From Macrosoma leucophasiata (lineage: Eukaryota > Arthropoda > Insecta > Lepidoptera > Hedylidae), in contig JAWQUS010000002.1 in assembly GCA_036365455.1 (NCBI GenBank), positions 930,001 to 994,000 on the forward strand: DNA of 64,000 bases, written 5' to 3'. Under the pieces are notes generated by a model. That model had not been told where the DNA came from. It searched no databases and was given only the letters and a program-made list of their open reading frames with translations. Shown here piece by piece: positions 45,801 through 57,037 of the stretch. The translations under genes and the position numbers were made by a program. Within the stretch, counting starts at the first letter, position 1. Each line of letters opens with the position of its first letter.

Positions 45801-48058
45801 CGTCGATAGTATGGTTTAATTAAAAAACTGCACATTTATTTCTCTGTCCCAGGCACACACACACTTAACTCTAGTGGAATATATCTGCGAGTTAGCAGTT
45901 TCAAACCCTGACACCCTCACCAACGTCCGGACCAACATACTCTTCGGCTTCATCAACTGCCTCTCCAACAACAACTATACTCCCGAACCCAGCAAATGGG
46001 AGGAACTGAAACGTCAGATCTCACTGAACCCCATATTGAACGCAACCACAACGTCACTACCCTGGACCAAATTTTGCCTGGAGCTGGCTTCTTTAGGGCA
46101 TTATGAAGATAAACTCTTAAGCCGTGTGTTTTCAAATGAGTTTCTCACGGAATATCTCTCAAGAGACAACAATACCTTGGATTATCTGCAGCTCAGGACT
46201 CTGTACGAAGCTGTGAGAACGTTCCACAGCGACCAGTACTCGCTGTCGGATGATGTGGTGGAGAAAGCCAGGGAAGTATACCCAGTGCATGTGTTGACTG
46301 AGCAGTTGGAAGTTCACCTGGCCCGAGGGTTGGGCGGCCCGGAGTATGTTGTTAAGAATGTTCTGTTGCCGAATGGTATTGTGAGTGGTAAGTTTGGGTG
46401 AAAATTATTATTTTATACTATTATTATTATTCTAGATCTAATCATGTACAAAGGTCATACAACTATTTTTCATACCGCTAAGGAGACACGAAGTTCGCTA
46501 GCTAGTATTAAAATGAATGTGTTTTGTTGATATAAATAATGTGATTTTTTGCAGATACAATGATATGCATCAAGAACGGGTATCCAGTCCAGCTGTCATC
46601 TGAACACAGAGTTACCAAGGTACCGCTTGAGGCCTTGGATTTGCCAAAAGATGGACTAATGTGAGTTACTTATCTTATTACATTAAAATGGGTTAAAGAA
46701 AAGTTTGTCTTCAGGCGCAACTTGAACCCGCGACCACTGGGATTTCTAGTCCAGCCGCTCTCCATCCATTAAAATAAAACAGTTAAGGGTACAGCAACCT
46801 CTTCACGCTATTTAATAAACTGAAGTTTGTGGTGTCAGTTGCCTTACCAATTGCGCACGGCTTAAATACTATTTATTATGCTACACGGGGATAATTTTTT
46901 TATTTTTCGTTTTCTATATTATTATAGTGTGGGATATCGTTGGATAGGTCATTCAAAAAGGTTAGGGGTGTGCTAATATCATAAAGTGCCAATTTTCCTT
47001 ACACAACAAAACGGTTGTTGTTAGAATTTCAAACGTTACGGCAATAGTAGCTAAATATAACGGAATTAAAAGGAAAACTATCACATTTAAGTTGGCTTTA
47101 TACGTTTGCAAGTAATAGTTGACCAAATGTGTTTTACTCGAAAATTTCGAAAAACTCCAAGAAAATATTACTGATTTTTTTCATTACATTATTCAAACCT
47201 AAAAACTACGGAACCCTACACTGCGCGTGGACCGTCACGCACTTGACCGGTTTTTTATATTATTTATTTAGTGACTGCATTGACTAGGCTATATGATGGC
47301 CTTTTTTTCCGAGGTGGAAATGCCATTGCATTCAACCGACTCTTTGGGCTCGGTCAGTCGGGATATGAGGGACTTGGATCCTCTAAAACCACCTCGGTGC
47401 CGACTTCAGTGCAGAAAAAGGGTGCAAAAGGATCCGGTTACACTATAAACACTGCTCCGGTTCCCCCCACTTTGCCTCCATCCAAGGCTCGTCTACGGGG
47501 GCTTTGTGAGCCCGCCCTTCGTCCCTTGCCACGATGACCTGCAGCTACCTCGGTCACCGTCCTCACAGAGCCGCGAGTGCTGAGCTACCAGAGCCCCCAC
47601 TCTTGCCGCCCACCGTTCATTCCCCTTTTGGTAGACTCTTACGACAGGCAGAGGATACCTCAGTTCTATTCTATAGGCCCGGAACTGCAGGGCCCATGGC
47701 TATATCTTGCCCTGCTAACATATAAAATGCAGCCTAATACTTCCTGTCCTCCAGAGCAAACATGCATGTTAGATTTGTCTAAAATTTAAATTTGCGTTAA
47801 TTATTTTTTTTAATTCACCTTTTTTTTTTCAGTGTCTGCATTATAAACTTCAAGCAAGGCTGCTTTTCCATGAATAGTAACCGCCTCCGAGGAACGTTCC
47901 GTCTCGTTCTAGATATATTAGAGAAACAAGGATACATAGCTGTGCCCGTCAATGTAACGCAGTGGCTTTCGGCGCCTGCGCACGAACGAACACCGTACCT
48001 GATGAGAGAAATTGACTACAAATGTGGGGAGATTGGCATGAAGTTGTTTGCAACTTGA
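42814..48058 (+). CDS. FASTKD-family RAP-domain protein (mitochondrial RNA metabolism), six exons
   Basis: Exons inferred from splice sites and phase: 42814-42904, 44245-44413, 44723-45452, 45853-46387, 46555-46660 and 47833-48058. Together they give 1,857 bases: 618 residues plus stop, with every junction in phase and GT-AG ends. The first 30 residues are rich in Arg, Ser and Leu without acids, as in a mitochondrial targeting peptide. A helical-repeat middle (exon 3) is followed by FAST-like segments (about 395-545, including LPWTKFCLELASLG and YPVHVLTEQLEVHLARGLGG). A C-terminal RAP domain (about 550-612) includes GTFRLVLDILEKQGYIAVPVNVTQW. FASTKD proteins act on mitochondrial mRNA stability and processing. 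Length is closest to FASTKD3/4, but the exact orthologue is not settled. A TTGCAG just before the ATG suggests a separate 5' leader exon. Introns carry SINEs of family F and LINE tails. Confidence 0.85.
42985..43208 (-). mobile_element. SINE family F in FASTKD intron 1
   Basis: Near-identical to 30010-30258. A second copy lies 90 bases downstream in the same orientation. Confidence 0.8.
43297..43555 (-). mobile_element. SINE family F with inverted tail duplication
   Basis: Minus-strand copy to about 43475. It is followed by an inverted piece of its own tail (AAGATTTGACAAATCGGGCAGGGCTT), so GCCCGATTTGTCAAATCT pairs with its inverse 60 bases later. Confidence 0.75.
43560..43670 (-). mobile_element. 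SINE family A fragment in FASTKD intron 1
   Basis: Tail half with ATGATGACTGTAGCCTATAGAC and a decayed end. Near 43707-43775 there is also a degenerate tRNA-like head (GGCTCAGTAGTCTAGTGATAGC). Confidence 0.55.
45500..45840. repeat. LINE 3'-tail-like repeat in FASTKD intron 3
   Basis: It contains ATCAACCGAAAGACGTCCTC followed by CTGCTAGACCAAAACCTCCCC, a decayed form of the common lepidopteran LINE tail. Nothing coding was seen. Confidence 0.5.
46855..47260. repeat. Repeat related to 2230-2825, in FASTKD intron 5
   Basis: Shares GTGTGGGATATCGTTGGATAG, AAACGGTTGTTGTTAGAA and GCACTTGACCGGTTTT with 2230-2825. Confidence 0.65.
47270..47725. repeat. GC-richer repeat-like block in FASTKD intron 5
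   Basis: It has CCGAGGTGGAAATGCC, GACTCTTACGACAGGCAGAGG and GGCCCGGAACTGCAGGGCCC. Overlapping frames of 60-90 codons are open but have no splice support or domain. It looks like decayed retroelement leader sequence; not certain. Confidence 0.4.
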
Positions 48059-49281
48059 AAGATGTAGAACTGTGATATCGTGATAGGCTATTTATTATGA
48101 TTATGATCACGGACTGTAAAGAATTATTAAATTTTAGTGAGTAAATAATGTCAGTTTTTTTTAATAATCCCATAAAAGTTATAATAATCCCGGCACTTTA
48201 CACAAGTCTGGCTGCCTTTTCTATTTATCTACGCTCTGCCAAAGCTGTTCTTGTGATACAGCTCTGACAGAGCTTATTACTTAAAATTTAATAAAGAAAA
48301 AAAAATGTTTGTAACGAATAAATATAGCTTCTAAAGGATGATAAATCTAAAGGATCATGGCAAGATTTCTACAAAAAAAAAAACAAATTTAAAAAAGGTT
48401 CAAGGTGCAGCTTTCCGTCTCCGGAATAAACATAGATTTATTATACAACTTTATGGGAATAAGAAGTTTAAAGTCAAGGTGGTTTTGGAAGGAGAACATT
48501 TTTATTCCGATGAGACAAAGATTTTATTTATTTATTTATCATACTGATCTAGGGCACATTGACTAGATATTTTAAATATCAGAAAATGTTATCTAGCATA
48601 GAGATATATATAGAAATTATTTCAAATCTGTTTTGCTTTGTACTTACAGAACAGAAAAACATTTATTCGAATACCTTTTCCCCGAAAGCCTGCGAGGTCA
48701 ACGCGTACGAAAAATGTGAAACTGCTGCCAATAAGCTTACAACAAGTGAGTCAAAGAATTCCCTTCGGAGGAAAGTAAACAACCTACCCTACCAACCCGA
48801 AATGTTGAAAGTTCTTTATTCCCCAAGGGGTAGGTACTAGGCTCAAGAGCAGGGGCAGACGGACCCCTGAGACGGCGGCGCGGGGCTCCCAGAGATAGCT
48901 AAGAGGTTCGTCTTGGACCATCATGATCAGGCCAGAATTTCATTGCTGTCTATAACTCAATAGTTTTTTTTAATTTAAATAATCTGTGAACTGACAATAA
49001 GATGATTGATTTTTTCTTTAGTCCGTAGTCTATGACGTATGACAGTTGGTTAGTGTATATACAATGTACTCTGTGGTTAGTGTCAAAAATATATAAATAA
49101 ACAAATCGGGGCAATCGCCGGCTTATCAAGAATTTTAGATATTTCTGTATCAATAACAGTTTCCGTGCTATCTATGAACTAATTAATGCATGAATAATAA
49201 ATGAACTATCACGGCATTCCAGTTGGCACACTTGGCACCAATAAGCAATCGTAATTATCGTAAAAGCGCAGTAACGTTAAA
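48059..49281. other. FASTKD to phospholipase B-like intergenic region
   Basis: It contains a likely FASTKD polyadenylation signal (AATAAA at 48290-48295) and the probable promoter of the next gene. Two short AT-rich open frames (48338-48547, 48559-48840) show no recognisable domain and were not called. Confidence 0.5.
48290..48295 (+). promoter_or_regulatory. Candidate FASTKD polyadenylation signal
   Basis: AATAAA lies 232 bases after the stop, followed by an A-rich run and then a T-rich stretch. Confidence 0.45.
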
Positions 49282-52200
49282 ATGGGCGGAGATGTTTTGT
49301 GCAGTTTATTTTTTATATTTTATAGTGTTATTGTTTGCGAAAGTAAATACGGGTTTGTGAGATGGGTGGACAATAACGCTGCAGTGACGGTGACCGACAA
49401 TGAATCTGATATATCTGAATTTCACGTAGCAAGAGCAACATACAGTAATGAAATCAACACAACTGGGTAAGCAAACTTCTGTTCTTTTACAAAGCAAATT
49501 ACAATGAGCAAAATACAAATATATTTCCAAAACCGCTATCTATCTTGCAGATTTATCACACGTTTATGAAAGCAAGTAATGCCTTGCTAATATACTCTAA
49601 ATTGTATCCTTCAGTCTTCTGTCTACTGTGTTGCGATTAGATATCCTTGAAAGGTTATTGCTATAGGAGGAAGATACCAGACTTCAATATACAACTACAG
49701 GGGCCAATGCGGGGGGCATTGGCCCCTGTAGTTTCAACAGATTATCATACAAAAACATTTTGAACTGGTTCTGTTTAAAATCTTTATTTCATAAGTAGAG
49801 TTATATCAATAGTCTAATTTATTGGATTTTATAACAATAAGAATCATCCTTATCAAACTGCCAGTCGGTTTTTGAACTTCATGCCATATTAACCTGTCAT
49901 GGAATGTAAAGCTGCCAGCAGCTATGGAACGAGTGGTTAAGGCTATAATAGCCTTTATTTATGATAATATAGATTACATTGTATTATGAGTACATTTTGT
50001 TTAACTTGACCATAACTAATACAAGTTTATTTTCAGTAAATTAAATATATAAATGAGCACTTACTCTAATTATTTTAATTGATTTTGCTATTCTTCATGC
50101 AATTCATCACTATCAGATTGCCTTATGGCATAGGCCTTCCCCAGCTCAGGTTAATTTGGTATGTTTTAATTTGCTAACTCTTGATTATAGCTGGGCTTTC
50201 CTGGAGTTGCACACATCGGCAGATGTCAGTGATGAGAAGCAAGCATATGCAGCTGGTTACTTGGAGGGCTACCTCACCCGAGACCTCATTTGGATGCACT
50301 GGCAAAATGTTCTTAAAGGGTAAGTTAGTATTTATTGTTCGAGTTTTCATGACACAGTCTTTCTAATATTTTTAACCGACTTTGAAAAGGAGGAGTGTAT
50401 CAATTCATTAGAATTTCTTTAAATACAATAATTAAACAGCTTTTAAAAAAACAGCTGTTACTTTAACTATTGATGTTAAAATAATAATTGTTAAGAATAT
50501 AATTTTATTTTTAAAGAAAAATGGAAAGAAAAATTTGACTTCAGGCGAGGCTCGAACTCGCGACCTACTGGGAATCTAGACCTTTGACTTTCCATTTTTC
50601 TTTAAAAATAAAATATATTTCACAAGCATGTGTTAATGCGAAGTAATATAAAACAAGAATATAATTGTTACAGTTTATTGTAAAACAGTTAAACTTGATA
50701 ATAAAATATTTTAATAAGTCAAGATCAAACAATCTCATTACTCATATAAGTGCTGGACTGCCAGCGGTCCCATATCAGATGTGAAAAATTATTCCTGGGT
50801 GGATTGGGTTATTGTGTAAGTGGTATTAGGTGTTTCACCATAGACAAAAATTTTCTTTAGCATACAAAGTTCAGAAGTGTGTCTTCTTAATGTCAATCCA
50901 TTTTTTAATATTTAAAAACTTGTATCTCACAGTTACTGCTACAACAAAACAGAAGTGTGTGGATTAATTGAAGAATATGTGGACAAAAATGAAGAATATG
51001 TTGTAAAGATGGTGCACGATAACCCTGAAGATCCATATTGGTATCAGGTAAGTTTTTTAGGGTTCCGTAGTAAACAATTCCTGAAAATATAAAGATATAT
51101 TGCGACAACTTACCTACGAGCGACAGGGACGCGTAGTCACACCGCAGACACTCCGCCAAAATTCCATACACACGCTTAATTTGGTCTCTATTACACAGAC
51201 ATCAATCAGCGACGTCTATTTACACGTGCACCTGTGTGCGTAGCACGTAGAAAATACCAAACGTCGCCCATAAAGAGGGGAGGAGGTTGGGTGAGGCGGG
51301 GAAATCGGGCGGGACGTTGAAGTGTCCATTCTATACGTAGTATTATTACATATTCTCTAGTGTAGTACTTAACCTATTCTAGGTACTCAAACCGCATGAC
51401 GTGTGTGGGAAGGGGCTTATTGTCGAATCGTGGGTTGGTGTTGATTCGCTCATGCATTAACTTTGTATATCCCCGTTCGCCTAAGGTAGGTTCACTTTGG
51501 CGTAACTACGATACCTTTCAATTCTTGTTACAGATCAAGCTGTACTACGTGCAGGTGGAGGGGCTCGCGATGGGCTACAACGCCGCCACCACTGACGCCA
51601 ACCAGTGGCTAACCATCCGCGATATCTTGTTAGTGTTATTTTTTTATTTGAAAAGTTTGACAGACATGTAGACAGGCCACCATCATTGATGAAATTAATA
51701 ATGGTTGAATATAAACATTTGTAACACTTTTTTCAACACAGGCAGGCCAACGCAACAGATCTCAGAAGGAAGTTGGCATCCCTGATTATTAAGTTGTTAT
51801 GTCTCTGTGATAGTTATTATGGGTCCATCCATTACCATCTAGAGACCGTCCATAAAATACGCAACGCTAAAATAAGCCTTTTCTGACCTCCTCCCCCCCT
51901 ATTGTCACGCTGTGTCACACTATCTGTGACTCACCTAAAAATATTACGTCAGAAAATCTAAGATCCCCCTGAATGTTTTTTTTTAAATCAGGAGTAGTCT
52001 AATGAACTATTAATTTAAAATATTTGAATGAACCGCGAATATCACGTGGCTGTGGACCTGCCGTCCCCGCTGTCACATTTTGTCACGCTCAGCGATACTC
52101 AGGGGGAGGGTCCCTTCCCCCTTGTATGCGAACGTATTTTATGGACGTTCCCCTTAACTGCAACACGATAGTGCTTAAAACTACTATTTGGCCGCAGATA

Positions 52201-55200
52201 GATCTTCTACACTGGAATCAATGACATTTTCATTGATAATTCGTATATAAGTCTGTTTTACTACATGAAAGAAATAAACCATGTGTTACTGAAAAGAAGT
52301 TTTATTGTTTCTAAACACGCAGTGCGAAGAAAGAAATAGTATTTCTTTACATGTATATTATTGGAGCCAAATGATCTTCAAAAAGCTCTACAACTCCATC
52401 TTTTGTTATCTCCCCAGCTGGTTAAATATGCTGGGTGACCTGGACGACTTGGCGTTCGCGTTGTCGATGCCGCGCGAGCTGCCCGACGGCCTACTGTTCG
52501 GGGAGCACTGCAGTGGGCTCGTCAAGTTGCTGCCCGACCTAAGCGATTTGTTCACCTCGCACGTCACCTGGAATAGGTAAGATAAACTACTCTATCCCCA
52601 CCTGTCAAACAGTTGACGACATCATCAAAACGACAACTCTTTCATCACATTAGATATTACCATTGGCCATAGAAGCTGGATATTACTTAAGTCTTTCGAC
52701 GACGTCTTTCGTCAGACGACCCGGTTAGTCCAGCGGTGTGAGATGACCGTCTGATTCGAAGGGTCGCGGGTTCGATCCCGGGATCCCGGATGCACCGGGA
52801 CAAATATTTGTATGGCCTACAGATATTAATTGTTTCGGGTCTGCGTGTTTGTGTATGTGTTGTATGTGTACAACGGCACCCACGACACAGGTTTTTACCT
52901 ACTGTGGGGCTGTGAGTGTAAGCGTATTTTATTATTTATTTTTTAAGTCTTTCAATATTATTTTATTTCTATTAGACTGCGACAGGCTTATTACTGTAGA
53001 TAGAACGAAATCTGTCGGAGCAGTTGTTAATATAAAAAAATCTATTTAACTTCGTTTTTTAGAAATAGGCCAGTGTAAGATCTTCCAGGACAGGTAGTTA
53101 TAAATAAATATATATCAATTATCTTCAGTTACCAATCTATGCTGCGTTTCCAAAAGAAGTACGTCCTGAACTTCAAGCTGACGCCGCACGGAGAGCGGCT
53201 GATCCCCGGCCGTAAGATGACCTTCACCTCGTACCCTGGTTTCCTACAGGTATCCTATCCTACCTTTTATCACCATCATACACCCTCAAATTTATTAAAT
53301 TCTGGATCCGGAATCCTGTACTGTGTATCTGTCAAATGAAACGATTGAAAAAAAACTGGTCAAGTGCGAGTCGCACTCGCGTTCACAGATTATTTTTGTT
53401 TGATTATTTTAATGATAACATGAGCTTTCACTGCTGAAAACAAACAGAAACAGTTATGAGAATACAAAAAAACGAAATTCAGCTTTTGCCGTGCTGGTTG
53501 GAAAGTGAATGCTTGTAGCAACCCCTATGGCTTCGCTCGGCTCAGACCCGGGGCTCTGTCATAGAGCAACGCGGCCCACCGGTCGCGGCGGGCCGGAGGG
53601 GAGAAGCCATAGCGTGTATTACCGATGCAAAATAATCTGTCATTTTTTGCGGGGGGAAATGCGTGCGACACCCACGCACACTACAAAAATCGTCTATTAC
53701 TACAAAACTCACACCTTGACTTTAACAAAAATACAGAAACAATTTCACGCACACATCTAAGCATCTTGGCGACAGGCGTTAGATCATTTGGTCTTGTACT
53801 TTGACAGAGGGGAAAGCCTGCATATGGCTACTCCCCTCCGTGTTGCTCTATGGGCTCTGGACATTATTTTTTTCTACTTTACGTCTGTACGTTCTCTTCT
53901 AGACTTCTCATAGGTTTCTGTAATTTGTAAAGGAGTTCTTTCTGTATTTTTATATCAAAAGTTTAGGCCCATTGCTTTCGAAAAAAAGGATAGAGTAGAA
54001 GGATTTTTAAAATATACTAATCTAAAAACTATCTGTTTAAAGATTATTAAATACATATGTTTGAGATCCAATTCCAAGTATACCTTTTATATAATGTCTA
54101 TCTATCCTTAAACGAGGAATTCTTGTATATACTATTTGTTTCTTAAATAACTTAATGATCAATTGAAAAAAAAAGACACGGTCGAACAAACTTTACTGGT
54201 GTTATTATGAAATAGTTGTCACACCTATATCGACGTTTTTTACTTCCTTAGATTCACCTGTTTATGTTCTTTAATCTACGGAACAATTCAGTCGACAGAT
54301 GACTTCTACGTGATAGAGTCGGGGCTGGTGGCGGCCGAGACCACCATCAGTAACACCAACCGCTCGCTCTACGAAAACGTCAAGCCCGTGGGACAGGTTG
54401 GTCTGTCTTTAAACTTATTTGTATTAATATTGTTGCGCCAACATCGGAATATTAGAGGTACCGGATCTGCAGCGTCATCACAACTGAAGGCTGCCGAACC
54501 ACACGCCTTCGTGTATGTCTCTCGGTTGAACGAAAAGACGACTATCACCGACGTCCAAAAATACATGACCGAGAACAATACAGGGAGAGATTGGAGCCTT
54601 AAAGTCAAACAGACTTACAGGATTCTGCTCTTTCAAATTGCGTGTGCCTGCTAAACATCTGCAGATTTTCCTTAGTGCAGATTTCTGGCCCGAAGGTGTA
54701 GTTTTCAGACGATTTTGGGAGGCGAAACGTACGCCCCATGTGAAGTGTAAATTATCTTAAAATAAGTTTTAAGATAAATAATAGTATTGTATAATGTATT
54801 GTTTTTATTGTTATCTGTGTATTGTTTGTTATGTTATATTATATATATATTATTATGTTATGGGCCCTGGTTGCCTGAAATAAATGGTTAAATAAATTAA
54901 TTAATTAATTAAGGATGGACATACCCACAAAATATAGAATTAATTCTTTGAAGTAATATATAGGAGTGTAATCAGTCCTATATAATTACTTCTTCAGACA
55001 GACAGATTCAGGCAGATTGGCCCGGGGAGTGAGGAAGCCTCGATCCCCGAACCATCCCCCCCTCTGTCACGCATCACGCGCGGAGGGAGGGATGATTAGT
55101 CAGTTCATACCTAGGGCACGGTACAGCGCTTCTGGTCAAGCTATACAAAAGTATGTTGTGTCAGATCTTGGAGTACATCCGCGCGATGGTGGCCAGTCGC

Positions 55201-57002
55201 GTGGCGGAGGACGGCCGCCAGTGGGTCGACGTGTTCCGCAAACACAACAGCGGCACCTACAACAACCAGTGGTTAGCATAACACCTTTACAAGTTATATT
55301 TTTTTAAAGAAAAACGGAATGAAAAATTTACTTCAGGCGAGACTCGAACTCGCGGCCACTGGGAATCTTGTCCAGCCGCTCTTCCAACTGAACTACCGAA
55401 GTATTGCGAAATAATATGAAAACAGTTATTAAGGGTAAAAGCGACTTCTTTACGATGTTAAATAAACTGCAAAGTTTATTATATCGGTTCCCTAACTAGA
55501 AAACTAACATTGTTGGCAATAGATGTCGCTACTGCCACCATAAGGCAATGCAATAAATATGATTGAAAGATTTTTTGTTAGAGTTACTAAATTCTTACGG
55601 CCCTGTAATTGCCGGCACAGAGGCATAACACCTTAGGCCTCAGGTATGGTAACGCATCTGCATTTTGATCTTGGTCTTCGTGTAAGTGTCTATAGGCTGC
55701 AGTCATCACTTAGCATCAATGTGAACTGCATGCTTGTTTGCCACTTCCATTACAAAAAAAAATCTTTACCACCCTTGTTTTAACCAACCTATTGCCCGCC
55801 GATCGCCGTTTGGTTTCCAAGCTGAAAGTATACTTTCCAAATATGTAAAAGGTTGTTTTTGTAGCAATTCTTTATCTTTATTATAAATGCGAAATAATAT
55901 CGGTTGCCTAACTAGCATAGTTGGCAATAGATGGCGCTGCTGCTACCATAAAACAATGCAATAAATGTGAAGGAAAGATTTGACAAATCGGGCAGGACTT
56001 CAGTAGCACAATTGGAAGAGCGGCTGGACTAGATTCCCAGTAGGCCGCGAGTTCGAGTCTCGCCTGAAGTCAAATTTTTCTTTCCATTTTTCTTTAAATA
56101 AAATAAATGCGAAAGTTTGTGAGTACCTTTGGATGGATGGTCAATTGGATGTTTGTTACTCTTGCACGCAAAAACTACTGAACGGATTTGAATTAAACTT
56201 TACAATAATATAGATTATACATTGGAATAACATAAAGGCTTCAGTTTGTAATGATTAAAAGTAACGCAGACGAAGTCGCGGGCAAAAACTAGTTCTTTGT
56301 GTAATAATTGATTCATAGCCTGCAGGTTTTTCTGTATTTTTTCAGTTATTTTCGATCTGCAGGTACATAGTTGACTACAACAAGTTCAAACCTAGAACCA
56401 AGAATAGCGCGGGCGAGGTGAAACCTGGCTTACTGTGGGTCTTAGAACAGCTGCCCGGGTACACAGAGGCGGCAGATTTGTAAGTTTTGCAAGTGAATAT
56501 ACCTTGATATGTTCTTAGGTTTTCGCGAGCTACACTCATTGAAATAAGGGCAGACTACCAGGCCCGGGACCACGGAAGCTGAAAAGCGACCGAAACATCG
56601 GGTTGATTTTAAAAATCATTTTAGTTTAATATACGCGAGATAAATCCGTAAAAATAGTTTTATTTCAATGAATATACCTTTACGCGTGTATTGCAATTTA
56701 TGTGGAAAAAAAATTCTAGCACTTTTTGAAGGAAGACATGATAACCTAATTGCCATTGGTGTAATCACAGTTTAATGATTCAGTTGTGCCAGTTTGCCAC
56801 TTTTATGACATATTATTTAATCGTATGGCAGTCTGTAGCTTAGGCGAATACATAAACTATTACAGGGGACACGTGCAGGGGTGTGGTAGGTTACTCCTGC
56901 GGGCAACAGGTTGTCCTCCGAAAGAAGAGCAAAAAGGTCTGTCTCTCTTCTTTCGGATCGTGCATCCCGGAGGTAATTCGGTTATACTCTGTGACCACAC
57001 AC

Positions 57003-57037
<35 letters not shown>

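Noticed and set aside
48338..48840. Two short frames between the FASTKD-like and phospholipase B-like genes
   Set aside because: Low-complexity Lys/Ile/Tyr composition with no initiation or splice context supporting a gene.
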